From contig NZ_BBIQ01000019.1 in the NCBI RefSeq assembly GCF_000730565.1, forward strand, positions 40,206 through 104,205: 64,000 nucleotides of DNA. The letters are read 5' to 3'. The notes under the pieces are model-generated. The model was not told where the DNA came from. It ran no database searches and saw only the letters and a list, made by a program, of their open reading frames with translations. Within the stretch, counting starts at the first letter, position 1. Every line of letters starts with the position of its first letter. The translations under genes were made by a program, and so were the position numbers. The DNA is from Pseudomonas fulva NBRC 16637 = DSM 17717 (lineage in GTDB: Bacteria; Pseudomonadota; Gammaproteobacteria; Pseudomonadales; Pseudomonadaceae). Shown piece by piece: positions 25,813-34,443 of the stretch.

Positions 25813-26283
25813 TCAACCGCGATTCACTGGAAAAGCCGTGGTGTATTTCATCTGCTCCATGGCAAAGCTCGAGGTAATGTTCGACAACCCATCAGTGCTA
25901 GTGATCAGCTTCTTGTAGAACCGGTCATACGCTGCGATATCACCCACTACCACCCGCAGCATGTAGTCCCAGTCGCCGGACATGCGGTAGCACTCCATCA
26001 CCTCCTCGAACGCCGTGACCGTGGCGGCAAACTGCTCCAGCCATGCACTGTCATGACGCTGGGTCTTGACCTGCACGAACACGGTCAGGCCCAGCCCCAG
26101 CAGGTCAGGATCCAGCAGGGCCACACGACCGACGATGTAGCCTTCGTCTTCCAGGCGCTTGACCCGCTTCCAGCACGGGGTGGTGGACAGGTTGACGGCC
26201 TCGGCCAAGGCCTTGAGCGAGAGCGCGGCATCGCGCTGCAACAGGGTCAGGATGTGTCGGTCGAAGCTGTCCATAGGGGGCAT
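25813..26283 (-). CDS. Lrp/AsnC-family transcriptional regulator
   Basis: About 156 residues. The N-terminal helix-turn-helix (LKALAEAVNLSTTPCWKRVKRLEDEGYI, within residues 23-50) is followed by the RAM/ACT effector domain (VFVQVKTQRHD, DYMLRVVVGDIAAYDRF). ATG 26283 or 26274 are both possible. It is divergent from a PLP-dependent Cys/Met lyase gene with 95 bases between, the same arrangement as mdeR-mdeA in P. putida. It therefore probably senses an amino acid and controls that gene. Confidence 0.9.
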   Translation of the reverse strand: MPPMDSFDRHILTLLQRDAALSLKALAEAVNLSTTPCWKRVKRLEDEGYIVGRVALLDPDLLGLGLTVFVQVKTQRHDSAWLEQFAATVTAFEEVMECYRMSGDWDYMLRVVVGDIAAYDRFYKKLITSTDGLSNITSSFAMEQMKYTTAFPVNRG

Positions 26284-26378
26284 GGGCCGTGGCGAAGAAG
26301 TTTTCACAGGGTACTCCAAGGTCAGGGCTTTTGCGTTGTGCGATAGTGGCAACCTTACCTCTGCCAACGAGCCCGACC

Positions 26379-27545
26379 ATGTCCGACAAGCCGCGCCATT
26401 TCGCCACCCGAACCATTCATGCCGGCGAGCAGTTCGAAGTCGCCGACAATGCCATTTTCCCGGCCATCGTCACGGCCAGTTCGTTCATCAAGCGCGGCCT
26501 GGACGACACGCCGGACTACTCCTACAGCCGCGTAGGCAACCCCACCCGCCACGCCTACGAGACCTGTGTTGCAGCCCTGGAAGAAGGCGTCGGGGCGGTG
26601 GCCTGTGCGTCAGGCGTGAATGCCACCGCCACCGTGCTGGAACTGCTGCCCAAGGACGCCCACGTGGTGGTGATGAACGGCGTATACGGCGGCACCTTCC
26701 GTATCATGGAGGACTACCGCGGCCGTACTTCCGGCCTGACCACCACGTACGTCGATCTCAATGACCTGGAAGCCGTGGCTGCTGCCATCAAGCCCGAAAC
26801 CCGGCTGATCTGGATTGAGTCACCGACCAACCCATTGTTGCACCTGGTCGATATCAAGGCCGTGTGCGACCTTGCCCGTACCCGGGGCATCCTGACCTGC
26901 ATCGACAACACCTTCTGCTCACCGTGGAACCAGCGCCCGATCACCCTGGGCGTGGACCTGGTCATGCACTCGGCCAGCAAGTACATCGGTGGCCATTCCG
27001 ACCTCACCGGTGGCGTGGTGGTGGCGGCCAGCGAAGACCTGCACCGGCAACTGCGCCGCATCAGCATGGCCATCGGCGCGGTGCAAGGGCCGTTCGATTG
27101 CTACCTGGCGTTGCGCGGCCTCAAGACCCTGGACGTGCGCATGGAACGCCAGTGTGCCAACGCGCTGGAAGTGGCCCGCAGGCTCGAAGGCCACCCCCAG
27201 GTCGAGCAGGTGTACTACCCAGGGCTGCAAAGCCACCCGCAGCATGACCTGTGCAAGCGCCAGATGCGCAGCGGCGGGGCCGTGGTCGCCATCAAGGTCA
27301 AGGGCGATCGGGCAGCGCTAAACCGTCTGGTCGAAGCGCTGCAGATTTTCGTACTGGCCGATTCGCTGGGCGGGGTCGAAAGCATGATCAACCATTCCTG
27401 GACCATGTCCCACTGCTCCATGAGCCCCGAGCAGAAAGGGGCGATGGGCATCAGCGAAAACCTGTTGCGCCTGTCAGTGGGCATCGAGGCGGTTGCCGAC
27501 CTGATCGATGACCTGGAAACGGCGCTGGGCGCTTTGGCCGGATAA
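26379..27545 (+). CDS. Cys/Met metabolism PLP-dependent lyase (cystathionine gamma-lyase/synthase-like)
   Basis: 388 residues of the trans-sulfuration enzyme family, a cytosolic tetramer. PLP-lysine is K201 in HSASKYIGGHSD. Other marks are YSYSRVGNPTRHAYE, CASGVNATATVL, IESPTNPLLH and the late ADSLGGVESMINHSWTMSH. The residue matching the catalytic-site Cys116 of P. putida methionine gamma-lyase is Gly105 here (VYGGT rather than LYGCT). This argues against methionine gamma-lyase and for cystathionine gamma-synthase, gamma-lyase or beta-lyase activity. It is probably controlled by the divergent Lrp gene. Confidence 0.87.
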   Translation: MSDKPRHFATRTIHAGEQFEVADNAIFPAIVTASSFIKRGLDDTPDYSYSRVGNPTRHAYETCVAALEEGVGAVACASGVNATATVLELLPKDAHVVVMNGVYGGTFRIMEDYRGRTSGLTTTYVDLNDLEAVAAAIKPETRLIWIESPTNPLLHLVDIKAVCDLARTRGILTCIDNTFCSPWNQRPITLGVDLVMHSASKYIGGHSDLTGGVVVAASEDLHRQLRRISMAIGAVQGPFDCYLALRGLKTLDVRMERQCANALEVARRLEGHPQVEQVYYPGLQSHPQHDLCKRQMRSGGAVVAIKVKGDRAALNRLVEALQIFVLADSLGGVESMINHSWTMSHCSMSPEQKGAMGISENLLRLSVGIEAVADLIDDLETALGALAG

Positions 27546-27631
27546 CAAGGGCAAGGCTGTACTGGCGAGGGGTTCAGCGCCAACCCGTCATGCGACCGAT
27601 GATGGGCTGGCGCCAGCAAAGAGGCCGGTGA

Positions 27632-27865
27632 TTACTTGGGCGGGTGGATGATGCGCTCGATCTTGTCCTTGATCAGCAGCCGCTCGCGGCGCAAGCGCGT
27701 GACGGCGTCGTCGTTGGTGCCGTTTTTCTCGGCGGCGACCACTTCCTTGTCCTTGGCGTTGTACTCCTTGTGCAAGCCATGCAGCGTCTGGTCCTTGTCA
27801 ATGAGCGCCTGGAATGCGTCAGCGGTAACGTGCAAGTCAGCGAGCAGATCGTGCGGAACAGGCAT
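27632..27865 (-). CDS. YdcH/DUF465 family small coiled-coil protein
   Basis: 77 residues, highly charged, almost all predicted helix (DKDQTLHGLHKEYNAKDKEV, then RLRRERLLIKDKIERII). This matches the DUF465 family, whose function is unknown. It is transcribed alone on the minus strand, with a purine-rich ribosome site. Confidence 0.88.
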   Translation of the reverse strand: MPVPHDLLADLHVTADAFQALIDKDQTLHGLHKEYNAKDKEVVAAEKNGTNDDAVTRLRRERLLIKDKIERIIHPPK

Positions 27866-28115
27866 TTCTTCACCTCTGTCAGGGGGATTGGTTAAGGTCC
27901 TGACCTCTGAGGATAGCCGCGTTTGCCTCGACGGGGGAGGCCGCGAATCCTGAACCCCTGCTGAACGACTGACAGGTCCTCATCGAAATCAGCGCTTTCA
28001 CTAAATTGTTACGTTATTTTTCACAGAAAATTGATGGCCCGGTTTCTAGAGTTCGCCCTGCTTGCTCCCAGTGCCATCCGGCGCTGGTGGTCACTTCTCT
28101 TGGTTGCGAACCTGA

Positions 28116-29753
28116 ATGCTCAACATCAAACCCCTGCGCACCGAATGGGTCACGCTGCTGGCCAGCCTGTACCTGTTGATCGGCATGAATGTTTTCCTGT
28201 GGCAGCACCTGGAGCAAGTCGTGCCCCCCGGCTTGCCCGGCCTGTGGCTGACCCTCGCGTTTGCGGTGCTGATGTTGTTCGCCTTCAACCTCATCCTTAC
28301 CCTCATTGCCTTCCGCTATGTGCTCAAGCCCTTGCTTGTGCTGCTGTTCGTCAGTGGCGCGGCGGTGGCGTACTTCATGAATCGCTACGGCGTGCTGATC
28401 GACGCGGGCATGTTCGCCAATATCGCCGAAACCAACGTGGCAGAAGTGCGCGACCTGCTGTCGCTGAAGTTCGCCTTGTACATCCTTGGCCTTGGGGTGT
28501 TGCCCTCGGTGCTGCTATGGCGAGCACCGGTGGTGTACCGGCCGTGGCAGCGCGAGCTGTTCGGCAAGCTGGTGGTCACGGCGGCCTGCGTGGTAGGCCT
28601 GGGCTCGGTGGGGTTGGCCAATTATCAGGGCCTGTCGTCGCTGTTTCGCAATCATCATGAACTGCGCCTGATGCTGACCCCCAGCAATATCGTCGGTGCC
28701 TCCATGGCGTACGTGAGCGAGCGGGTGGTCACCAGTGCACGTCCCTTTGCGCACTATGGCGAAGATGCCGCCCGCACCCCGGACTGGCAGCATCACCAGC
28801 GCAAATCCCTGACGGTGCTGGTCGTGGGTGAAAGCGCGCGCGCCGATCACTTCGGCGTGCTGGGCTACAACCGCGATACCACCCCCAGGCTTGCCGCCGA
28901 GCAGGGGTTGCTGGCGTTCTCGGACGTTCATTCCTGCGGCACTGAAACGGCTGTGTCGGTACCCTGCATGTTCTCCGGCATGCCCCGCAAAGCCTACGAT
29001 GCCCGCGTTGCCAAGAACCGTGAAGGGTTGCTCGATATCCTCGAACGGGCTGGCCTGGACGTGCAGTGGCGCGACAACCAGTCCGGATGCAAGGGCACCT
29101 GCGACCGCGTGCAGTTCATCAACATGAGCAAGCTCAAGGACCCGCAGTTCTGCGCCGAAGGCGAGTGCCACGACGAAATCCTGCTGCAGGGCCTGGGCGA
29201 GCTGATCGACCATTTGGACAAGGACACCGTGCTGGTGCTGCACCAGATGGGCAGCCACGGGCCCGACTACTTCAAACGCTACCCCAAGGCCGAGCAGCGC
29301 TTTGCCCCGGTGTGCCAGAGCAACGCCTTGGACCAGTGCAGCCAAGCGCAGATCATCAATGGCTACGACAACACCCTGGCCTACACCGACCGGGTCCTGG
29401 CCAGCCTGATCGACACCCTGCGCAGCCGGCAGGACAAGGTCGATACGGCCATGATCTACCTGTCCGACCATGGCGAATCGCTGGGCGAGTACAACCTGTT
29501 CCTGCACGGGACACCGTACGCCATCGCTCCGGAACAGCAAAAGCATGTACCGCTGCTGGCCTGGTTCTCCGACAGCTATCAACAGGACTTCGGTGTCGAT
29601 ACCGGTTGCCTGGCCAAGTTGAACGACGCGCCCTTGTCCCAGGACAACCTGTTCCACTCGATGCTGGGTTTGCTGCAAGTTCACACCCAGGTGTACGAGC
29701 GTTCCCTGGACCTGTTCGCCAGCTGCCGGCCCTGGCTCACCGCCAAGCGTTGA
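28116..29753 (+). CDS. eptA: Lipid A phosphoethanolamine transferase (EptA family)
   Basis: 545 residues. Five membrane helices (about 12-30, 42-66, 70-88, 118-135, 150-168) precede a periplasmic sulfatase-like domain after 230. Metal and nucleophile motifs are VVGESARADHFG (Glu239), the CGTETAVSVPCMFSG segment with the nucleophilic threonine near 278, and YLSDHGESLGEYN. Several cysteines (VHSCG, SGCKGTC, CAEGEC) match the disulfides of this family. The enzyme adds phosphoethanolamine to lipid A phosphates, lowering negative charge and polymyxin binding. In this genus such genes answer to PmrAB- or ColRS-type systems. Confidence 0.92.
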   Translation: MLNIKPLRTEWVTLLASLYLLIGMNVFLWQHLEQVVPPGLPGLWLTLAFAVLMLFAFNLILTLIAFRYVLKPLLVLLFVSGAAVAYFMNRYGVLIDAGMFANIAETNVAEVRDLLSLKFALYILGLGVLPSVLLWRAPVVYRPWQRELFGKLVVTAACVVGLGSVGLANYQGLSSLFRNHHELRLMLTPSNIVGASMAYVSERVVTSARPFAHYGEDAARTPDWQHHQRKSLTVLVVGESARADHFGVLGYNRDTTPRLAAEQGLLAFSDVHSCGTETAVSVPCMFSGMPRKAYDARVAKNREGLLDILERAGLDVQWRDNQSGCKGTCDRVQFINMSKLKDPQFCAEGECHDEILLQGLGELIDHLDKDTVLVLHQMGSHGPDYFKRYPKAEQRFAPVCQSNALDQCSQAQIINGYDNTLAYTDRVLASLIDTLRSRQDKVDTAMIYLSDHGESLGEYNLFLHGTPYAIAPEQQKHVPLLAWFSDSYQQDFGVDTGCLAKLNDAPLSQDNLFHSMLGLLQVHTQVYERSLDLFASCRPWLTAKR

Positions 29754-29795
29754 GCAGGCCGCCGGCCGGGTTGCACAGTCCATGAAATTGCACCA

Positions 29796-29809
29796 TTGAT
29801 CGACATCAA
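29796..29809. promoter_or_regulatory. Perfect Anr/FNR-type box upstream of rnd
   Basis: TTGAT-CGAC-ATCAA is an exact match to the Anr/FNR consensus TTGAT-N4-ATCAA. It lies 84 bases before the rnd start and about 57 bases before the start of transcription implied by the TATACT at 29847-29852. Confidence 0.6.
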
Positions 29810-29846
29810 GGATGGCCCGGGTTTCACCAGCAGTGCCCGCGCCGTA

Positions 29847-29852
29847 TATACT
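29847..29852 (+). promoter_or_regulatory. Likely -10 element of rnd
   Basis: TATACT, a near-consensus sigma70 -10, 27 bases before the GTG start of rnd. No good -35 is present at 17 bases upstream (TCACCA), which fits an activator-dependent promoter. Confidence 0.45.
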
Positions 29853-29879
29853 GCGCGCCAATGTTAGTGGGAGAGCCTT

Positions 29880-31013
29880 GTGGCCATCGAAATTCACTGG
29901 ATCCGTGACGACCTGAGCCTGGCCGAACACTGCCGCGACTGGCGCCAATTGCCCTTTGTCGCGGTCGATACCGAATTCATGCGCGTCGACACCTTCTACC
30001 CCAAGGCAGGGCTGATCCAGATTGGCGATGGCAAGTGCGCGTTCCTGATCGACCCGCTGTTGATCGGCAACTGGCAGCCGCTGGCCGAGCTGATCGAAGA
30101 CCGTAACGTGGTTAAGGTGCTGCATGCCTGCAGCGAGGACCTGGAGGTGTTGCTGCGCCTGACCGGCAAGCTGCCCCAGCCGCTGTTCGACACCCAGCTG
30201 GCCGCCGGCTACCTCAACCTGGGCTTCTCCATGGGCTATTCGCGGTTGGTGCAGGAGGTGCTGGGCATCGACCTGCCCAAAGGCGAGACCCGCTCCGACT
30301 GGCTGCAACGCCCGCTGTCCGAGACCCAGGTCAGCTATGCCGCCGAGGACGCCGTGCACCTGGCCGAGCTGTTCAGCGCCTTGCGTGCGCGCCTGTCCGA
30401 CGACAAGTATGCCTGGGTGTTGGAAGACGGTGCTGAACTGGTGGCCCAGTTGCGCCGCGAGGTACAGCCCGACAGCCTGTACCGCGAGGTCAAGCTGGCG
30501 TGGAAACTGTCGCCCCAGCAATTGGCGGTGCTGCGCGCCCTGTGCGCCTGGCGCGAGCGCGAGGCCCGCCTGCGTGATGTTCCGCGCAACCGCATCCTCA
30601 AGGAGCATGCGCTGTGGCCCATTGCCAAGAGCCAGCCGACCAACCTGGCGGCCTTGGCCCGCATCGACGACATGCACCCGCGCACCTTGCGCCAGGATGG
30701 CGAAACCTTGCTGCAACTGATCAAGCACGCCGCCAGCCTGCCGGCCGAACAATGGCCCGAGCCACTGCCTGAGCCGCTGCCGATCGAAGCCTCGGGCATT
30801 CTCAAGCAACTGCGCGCCGTCGGCCAGGCCGAAGGGCAGCGGCTGGGCATCGCGCCCGAGCTGATGCTGCGCAAGAAAACCCTCGAGGCCCTGCTTAAAA
30901 GCGGTTACCCCGACGGCCCTTACACCTTGCCCGATTCGCTGCGCGGCTGGCGCCGTGAGCGGATGGGCCAGGCACTGCTGGACAGCCTGGCCGGTGCCGG
31001 AGACCCTCAATGA
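29880..31013 (+). CDS. rnd: Ribonuclease D
   Basis: 3'-to-5' exoribonuclease that trims tRNA precursors; 377 residues. The DEDDy exonuclease motifs are VDTEF (Asp30, Glu32), HACSEDLEVL and the SYAAEDAVHL with Tyr and Asp. An HRDC nucleic-acid-binding domain follows, after about residue 205. It begins with GTG, preceded by GGGAGAGCC. Its stop overlaps the start of ycgL by 4 bases (ATGA), and the dehydrogenase gene follows, so the three form one transcription unit. Confidence 0.95.
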   Translation: MAIEIHWIRDDLSLAEHCRDWRQLPFVAVDTEFMRVDTFYPKAGLIQIGDGKCAFLIDPLLIGNWQPLAELIEDRNVVKVLHACSEDLEVLLRLTGKLPQPLFDTQLAAGYLNLGFSMGYSRLVQEVLGIDLPKGETRSDWLQRPLSETQVSYAAEDAVHLAELFSALRARLSDDKYAWVLEDGAELVAQLRREVQPDSLYREVKLAWKLSPQQLAVLRALCAWREREARLRDVPRNRILKEHALWPIAKSQPTNLAALARIDDMHPRTLRQDGETLLQLIKHAASLPAEQWPEPLPEPLPIEASGILKQLRAVGQAEGQRLGIAPELMLRKKTLEALLKSGYPDGPYTLPDSLRGWRRERMGQALLDSLAGAGDPQ

Positions 31014-31303
31014 AACGCATCTGCTCGATCTACAAGAGCCCCCGCAAGAACGAAATGTACCTGTACGTGCTCAAGGCCGATGGCCTGCAACGCGTACCCG
31101 AAGGCTTGCTGCCGTTCTTCGGCACGCCCCAGCACGCCTTCGACCTGGTGCTCAGCCCCGAACGCAAGCTGGCCCGCGAAGACATCACCAAGGTGCTGGA
31201 AAACCTCGACAACCAGGGGTATCACCTGCAGATGCCGCCGCCGGATGACGAGTACATCGAGCACCTGCCCGACGAGTTGCTGCACCGTAACGATCCCGCC
31301 TGA
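31010..31303 (+). CDS. YcgL-domain protein
   Basis: 97 residues, matching the YcgL family (KRICSIYKSPRKNEMYLYV, then PEGLLPFFGTP and HLPDELLHRND). Function is not established. It is coupled to rnd by an ATGA overlap, a link often kept in gamma-proteobacteria and suggesting an RNA-related role. Confidence 0.93.
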   Translation: MKRICSIYKSPRKNEMYLYVLKADGLQRVPEGLLPFFGTPQHAFDLVLSPERKLAREDITKVLENLDNQGYHLQMPPPDDEYIEHLPDELLHRNDPA

Positions 31304-31305
31304 TC

Positions 31306-32238
31306 ATGCGCGTACTGATTGCCGAGCATGACCACGTCCGCTACGCCGACCTGTTGCACCAGGCGGCACCGCACCTTGACGTCCTGACCAGCGACGACTC
31401 CGCGCAACTGGCCCGGCTGGCGCCGCAGTGCCCGGTGTGGCTCGGTCAGCCCGACCTGCTGGCGAGCCTGTTGCGCCAGGGGCATCGGCCTCACTGGATG
31501 CAGTCGACCTGGGCCGGCGTGACGCCGCTGCTGGCGGCGGGACTGCCCCGCGAGTATCGCCTGACCCGCGCCGTGGGCATTTTCGGCCAGGTCATGGCCG
31601 AATACATGCTCACCTACATGCTGGGCCATGAACGGCACGTCCTGTCGCGCCTGGTCAGCCAGGTGGAGCGGCGCTGGGACGACCGCCCCGGTTGCTCGCT
31701 GCAGGGCCGCAAGGTGTTGATCGTTGGCACCGGCGACATCGGTCAGGCGGTGGCCGAGTTCCTGCGTCCGTTCGGGGTGGTGCTGTACGGTGTGGCCAGT
31801 GAGGCCCGTGAACAGCCGCCATTCGTCGAGGTAGCCGCCCTGGACGATCTCGCGCGCCTGGTGGGCCAGGTCGATTATGTGCTGAACCTGCTGCCCGACA
31901 CGCCGGCCACGCACGATATCTTTGACGCGGCGATGTTCCGGCGTTTTCAGCCGACTGCTTTGTTCATCAATGCCGGACGCGGTGTGGCAGTCGTTGACGC
32001 GGACCTGGTGGATGCGCTGAAGGAGGGTCACCTGGCCGGGGCGGTGATCGATGTATGCCGCCAGGAACCGCTGCCCAGGCAGCATCCGTTCTGGACCGCC
32101 TGGGGCCTGTTGCTCACCGGACACAGCGCCGCGCCCACCACGCCTGCGGCCATGGTGCGGTTGTTTCTCGACAACCTGCAGGCGTTCGAAGCCGACCAGG
32201 CGCTGCGCGGCGAAGTGGACTTCGACCGCGGGTATTGA
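31306..32238 (+). CDS. D-2-hydroxyacid dehydrogenase family protein
   Basis: 310 residues of the GhrA-like branch. The NAD(P)-binding loop is GTGDIG at 141-146. The catalytic residues are Arg in INAGRG, Glu in CRQEPLP and His in LLTGHSAAPT. Likely reaction: reduction of glyoxylate, hydroxypyruvate or another 2-keto acid in the cytosol. It starts two bases after the ycgL stop, so it is the third gene of the rnd unit, though there is no obvious metabolic link. Confidence 0.88.
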   Translation: MRVLIAEHDHVRYADLLHQAAPHLDVLTSDDSAQLARLAPQCPVWLGQPDLLASLLRQGHRPHWMQSTWAGVTPLLAAGLPREYRLTRAVGIFGQVMAEYMLTYMLGHERHVLSRLVSQVERRWDDRPGCSLQGRKVLIVGTGDIGQAVAEFLRPFGVVLYGVASEAREQPPFVEVAALDDLARLVGQVDYVLNLLPDTPATHDIFDAAMFRRFQPTALFINAGRGVAVVDADLVDALKEGHLAGAVIDVCRQEPLPRQHPFWTAWGLLLTGHSAAPTTPAAMVRLFLDNLQAFEADQALRGEVDFDRGY

Positions 32239-32492
32239 TCGTTCGGCCTGGGCCAGAGCGCGTTGCCTGCGGGTAGCGCCTCATGGCGGCCCTTCACGCG
32301 TACCGATCTACCACGCGCCTGTGCGCGAGCATGGCTGACAAGCGGTCTGGTATTGCTGCATGCCAGGCCCTAGACTGGCGCCGCCACGGCCAGCAGCTCC
32401 ATGCTGCACGCCTTAACGAACCGTTTCAGGCGCGGTCTGCTTCGGGCCCGATGCCGGACACGCGCTGCTGATCCCTTGCAGGAATTCGCGTC

Positions 32493-32942
32493 ATGATCGC
32501 TGACAACGCCCCCTTCTGGCGGCGCAAAACCCTCGAGCAACTCAACCCGCAGGAATGGGAATCGCTGTGCGACGGTTGCGGGCTGTGCTGCCTGCAAAAG
32601 CTCGAGGACGAGGACGACAACAGTGTTTATTACACCCGCATCGCCTGCACGTTGCTCGACCTCGACACCTGCCAGTGCAGCGACTACCCCAATCGCTTTG
32701 CCCAAGTGCCCGACTGCATTCAGCTCACCCCGGGCAAGGCTGACCAGTTTCGGTGGTTGCCAGCGACCTGCGGTTACCGCCTGGTCAGCGAAGGCAAGGA
32801 CCTGCCGGCCTGGCACCACCTGGTATGCGGTGACCGCCAGCAAGTGCATGAACAGCGCATATCCCAGGCCGGGCGCATGCTCAGCGAGCGTGACGTGCAC
32901 GAGGACGACTGGGAAGACCACCTGATCTTTCGCGCCAGCTAA
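32493..32942 (+). CDS. YcgN-family cysteine cluster protein
   Basis: 149 residues with nine or so cysteines. CDGCGLCC near residue 27 is the hallmark of the CxxCxxCC (UPF0153/YkgJ-like) family, with further cysteines in IACTLLDLDTCQC, PDC and TCGY. It probably binds an Fe-S cluster or zinc. The role is unknown. YcgN and YcgL are often neighbours. The preceding 254 bases (32239-32492) have no gene and no clear promoter. Confidence 0.92.
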   Translation: MIADNAPFWRRKTLEQLNPQEWESLCDGCGLCCLQKLEDEDDNSVYYTRIACTLLDLDTCQCSDYPNRFAQVPDCIQLTPGKADQFRWLPATCGYRLVSEGKDLPAWHHLVCGDRQQVHEQRISQAGRMLSERDVHEDDWEDHLIFRAS

Positions 32943-32980
32943 CCAGGCGCTTTACCCACTGGTGAACAAGGAGTGTCGGT

Positions 32981-34198
32981 ATGCGTTGCCGTTTGAGTGT
33001 GCTGGTGGCCATGTTGGGATTGCTGGCGGCGGCACCGGCCTGGGCGAAAAAAGTCGATCTTGACTATCAGGTCCGGTTGTTGCCCGCGACCGGGCAAGCC
33101 GAAGTGCGCCTCACGCTTGCCGATGGCAGCGCCGTGCGCAGCCTGGACTTCGACCTGGGCAAGGCGGGGGCCTACAGCGGCTTCCAGGCAGATGGCCACT
33201 GGCAGCTTCGCGGCCAGCGCGGGGTATGGCAGCCAGCGGCTGGCAAGACCAGCCTGAGCTATCGCGTGCAGTTGAACCAGCTCCACGGTCCTGGGGTGTA
33301 CAACACCCGTATGACGGCGCACTGGGCACTGTTCCTGGGCGACCAACTGGTCCCACCCGGTCGGCTGGACCAGCAGGACGGCACGGAGTTGGTCGCCCGC
33401 CTGGCATTCGATTTGCCCGAAGGCTGGAAAAGCGTCGAGACCGCCTGGCCACGTATTGGCAAGGACAAGTTCCGCATCGACAACGTCTCGCGGCTGTTTG
33501 ATCGACCCACCGGCTGGATCCTGGCTGGCAACCTGGGTAGCCGCCGTGCGCGCCTGGGCGAAACCGACGTGACGGTGGCAGCGCCGGTCGGGGAAGGGAT
33601 GCGCCGCCTGGACAACCTGACCTTGCTGACCTACATCTGGCCGCAACTGCAGGCCACCTTCCCAAGAAACCCGCCCAAACTGCTGGTGGTGGGCGCACGC
33701 GATCACATGTGGCGCGGGGCGATGGCCGCTCACGGCTCGCTCTACCTGCACAGTGGCCAGGCCATGGTCAGCGAGAGCGGTAGCAGCCCACTGCTGCGCG
33801 AAGTGGTCCAGTTGTTCACGCAGCTGCGTGGGCGTGAGGGCAATGACTGGTTGATCGAGAGCTTGACCGACTATTACGCCACCGAGCTCCTGCGCCGATC
33901 AGGCGGCCTGAGTGATGACCGTTACCAGGCCTGGCAGGCGCGCCTGAGCAAGCAGGGCGCAAGTGTCAAGCACCTCAAGGGGCAGCAGGCAACGCCTGCC
34001 CAAGTGGCGCGAGGGGTGATGCTGTTGCAGGCGCTGGACAAGGAGATCCGTATTCACACCCAGGCCCGGCAATCGCTCGACGACGTGGCGCGAGGGCTGA
34101 TGCGGCTACCGAGCGTCAGCCTCGAGGACTTCGTTCAGATCAGTGAAAACGTACTTGGGCGTCGGTCGGAGGCGTTGCAGAGCAAAGTGCTGCGTTGA
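32981..34198 (+). CDS. Secreted M61-peptidase-like protein lacking zinc-binding histidines
   Basis: 405 residues with a Sec signal (VLVAMLGLLAAAPAWA). The mature protein starts with a beta-rich domain that repeats the theme seen in M61 glycyl aminopeptidases. The helical part around 270-310 recalls the gluzincin core: LLREVVQLFTQL sits where HExxH should be (Arg273, Glu274, Gln277), and WLIESLTDYYA holds the third-ligand glutamate (Glu293). Both zinc histidines are thus absent, so it is probably an inactive relative with a binding or chaperone role. The family call is by motif only. A small gap and AAGGAG site separate it from ycgN. Confidence 0.65.
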   Translation: MRCRLSVLVAMLGLLAAAPAWAKKVDLDYQVRLLPATGQAEVRLTLADGSAVRSLDFDLGKAGAYSGFQADGHWQLRGQRGVWQPAAGKTSLSYRVQLNQLHGPGVYNTRMTAHWALFLGDQLVPPGRLDQQDGTELVARLAFDLPEGWKSVETAWPRIGKDKFRIDNVSRLFDRPTGWILAGNLGSRRARLGETDVTVAAPVGEGMRRLDNLTLLTYIWPQLQATFPRNPPKLLVVGARDHMWRGAMAAHGSLYLHSGQAMVSESGSSPLLREVVQLFTQLRGREGNDWLIESLTDYYATELLRRSGGLSDDRYQAWQARLSKQGASVKHLKGQQATPAQVARGVMLLQALDKEIRIHTQARQSLDDVARGLMRLPSVSLEDFVQISENVLGRRSEALQSKVLR

Positions 34199-34296
34199 CG
34201 CGCTACGCAATGCCCGATGGGAGCCACGCGTTGCACAACCTTTGAAGGCCATCGGGTCCGTAAAGCGGTTCCAGCAGTACGGAATCTGAGATTCCG

Positions 34297-34338
34297 GAGC
34301 TGCTGCGCAGCCCGTCGCGGCCGGTCCGGCGCCCCGGC
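34297..34338. repeat. REP-like palindrome
   Basis: GCTGCTGCGCAGC hairpin followed by CCCGTCGCGGCCGGTCC and GGCGCCCCGG. The GGTCCGGCGCCCCGG block is identical to the insertion within REP 2 near 16.31 kb. The GTAG foot is missing, so this is a degenerate or partial REP. It may also end transcription of the preceding gene. Confidence 0.6.
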
Positions 34339-34443
34339 CGCCCTCAAGTCGAACGTGTGACGACTACCAATCAAACCGCAAGACGTCATGGTTACGCCTT
34401 GCCGCAGCGCCGCCACGGCAAGGCCAAAACACTGGCCAGGGCA

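Noticed and set aside
28010..28030. Possible ColR box (TTTTTCAC) before eptA
   Set aside because: The TTTTCAC end fits, but the upstream A and C/G positions of the consensus I recall do not match.
28515..31010. 831-codon minus-strand frame opposite eptA and rnd
   Set aside because: Spans two well-supported genes on the other strand with the codon bias of antisense DNA; no domain seen.
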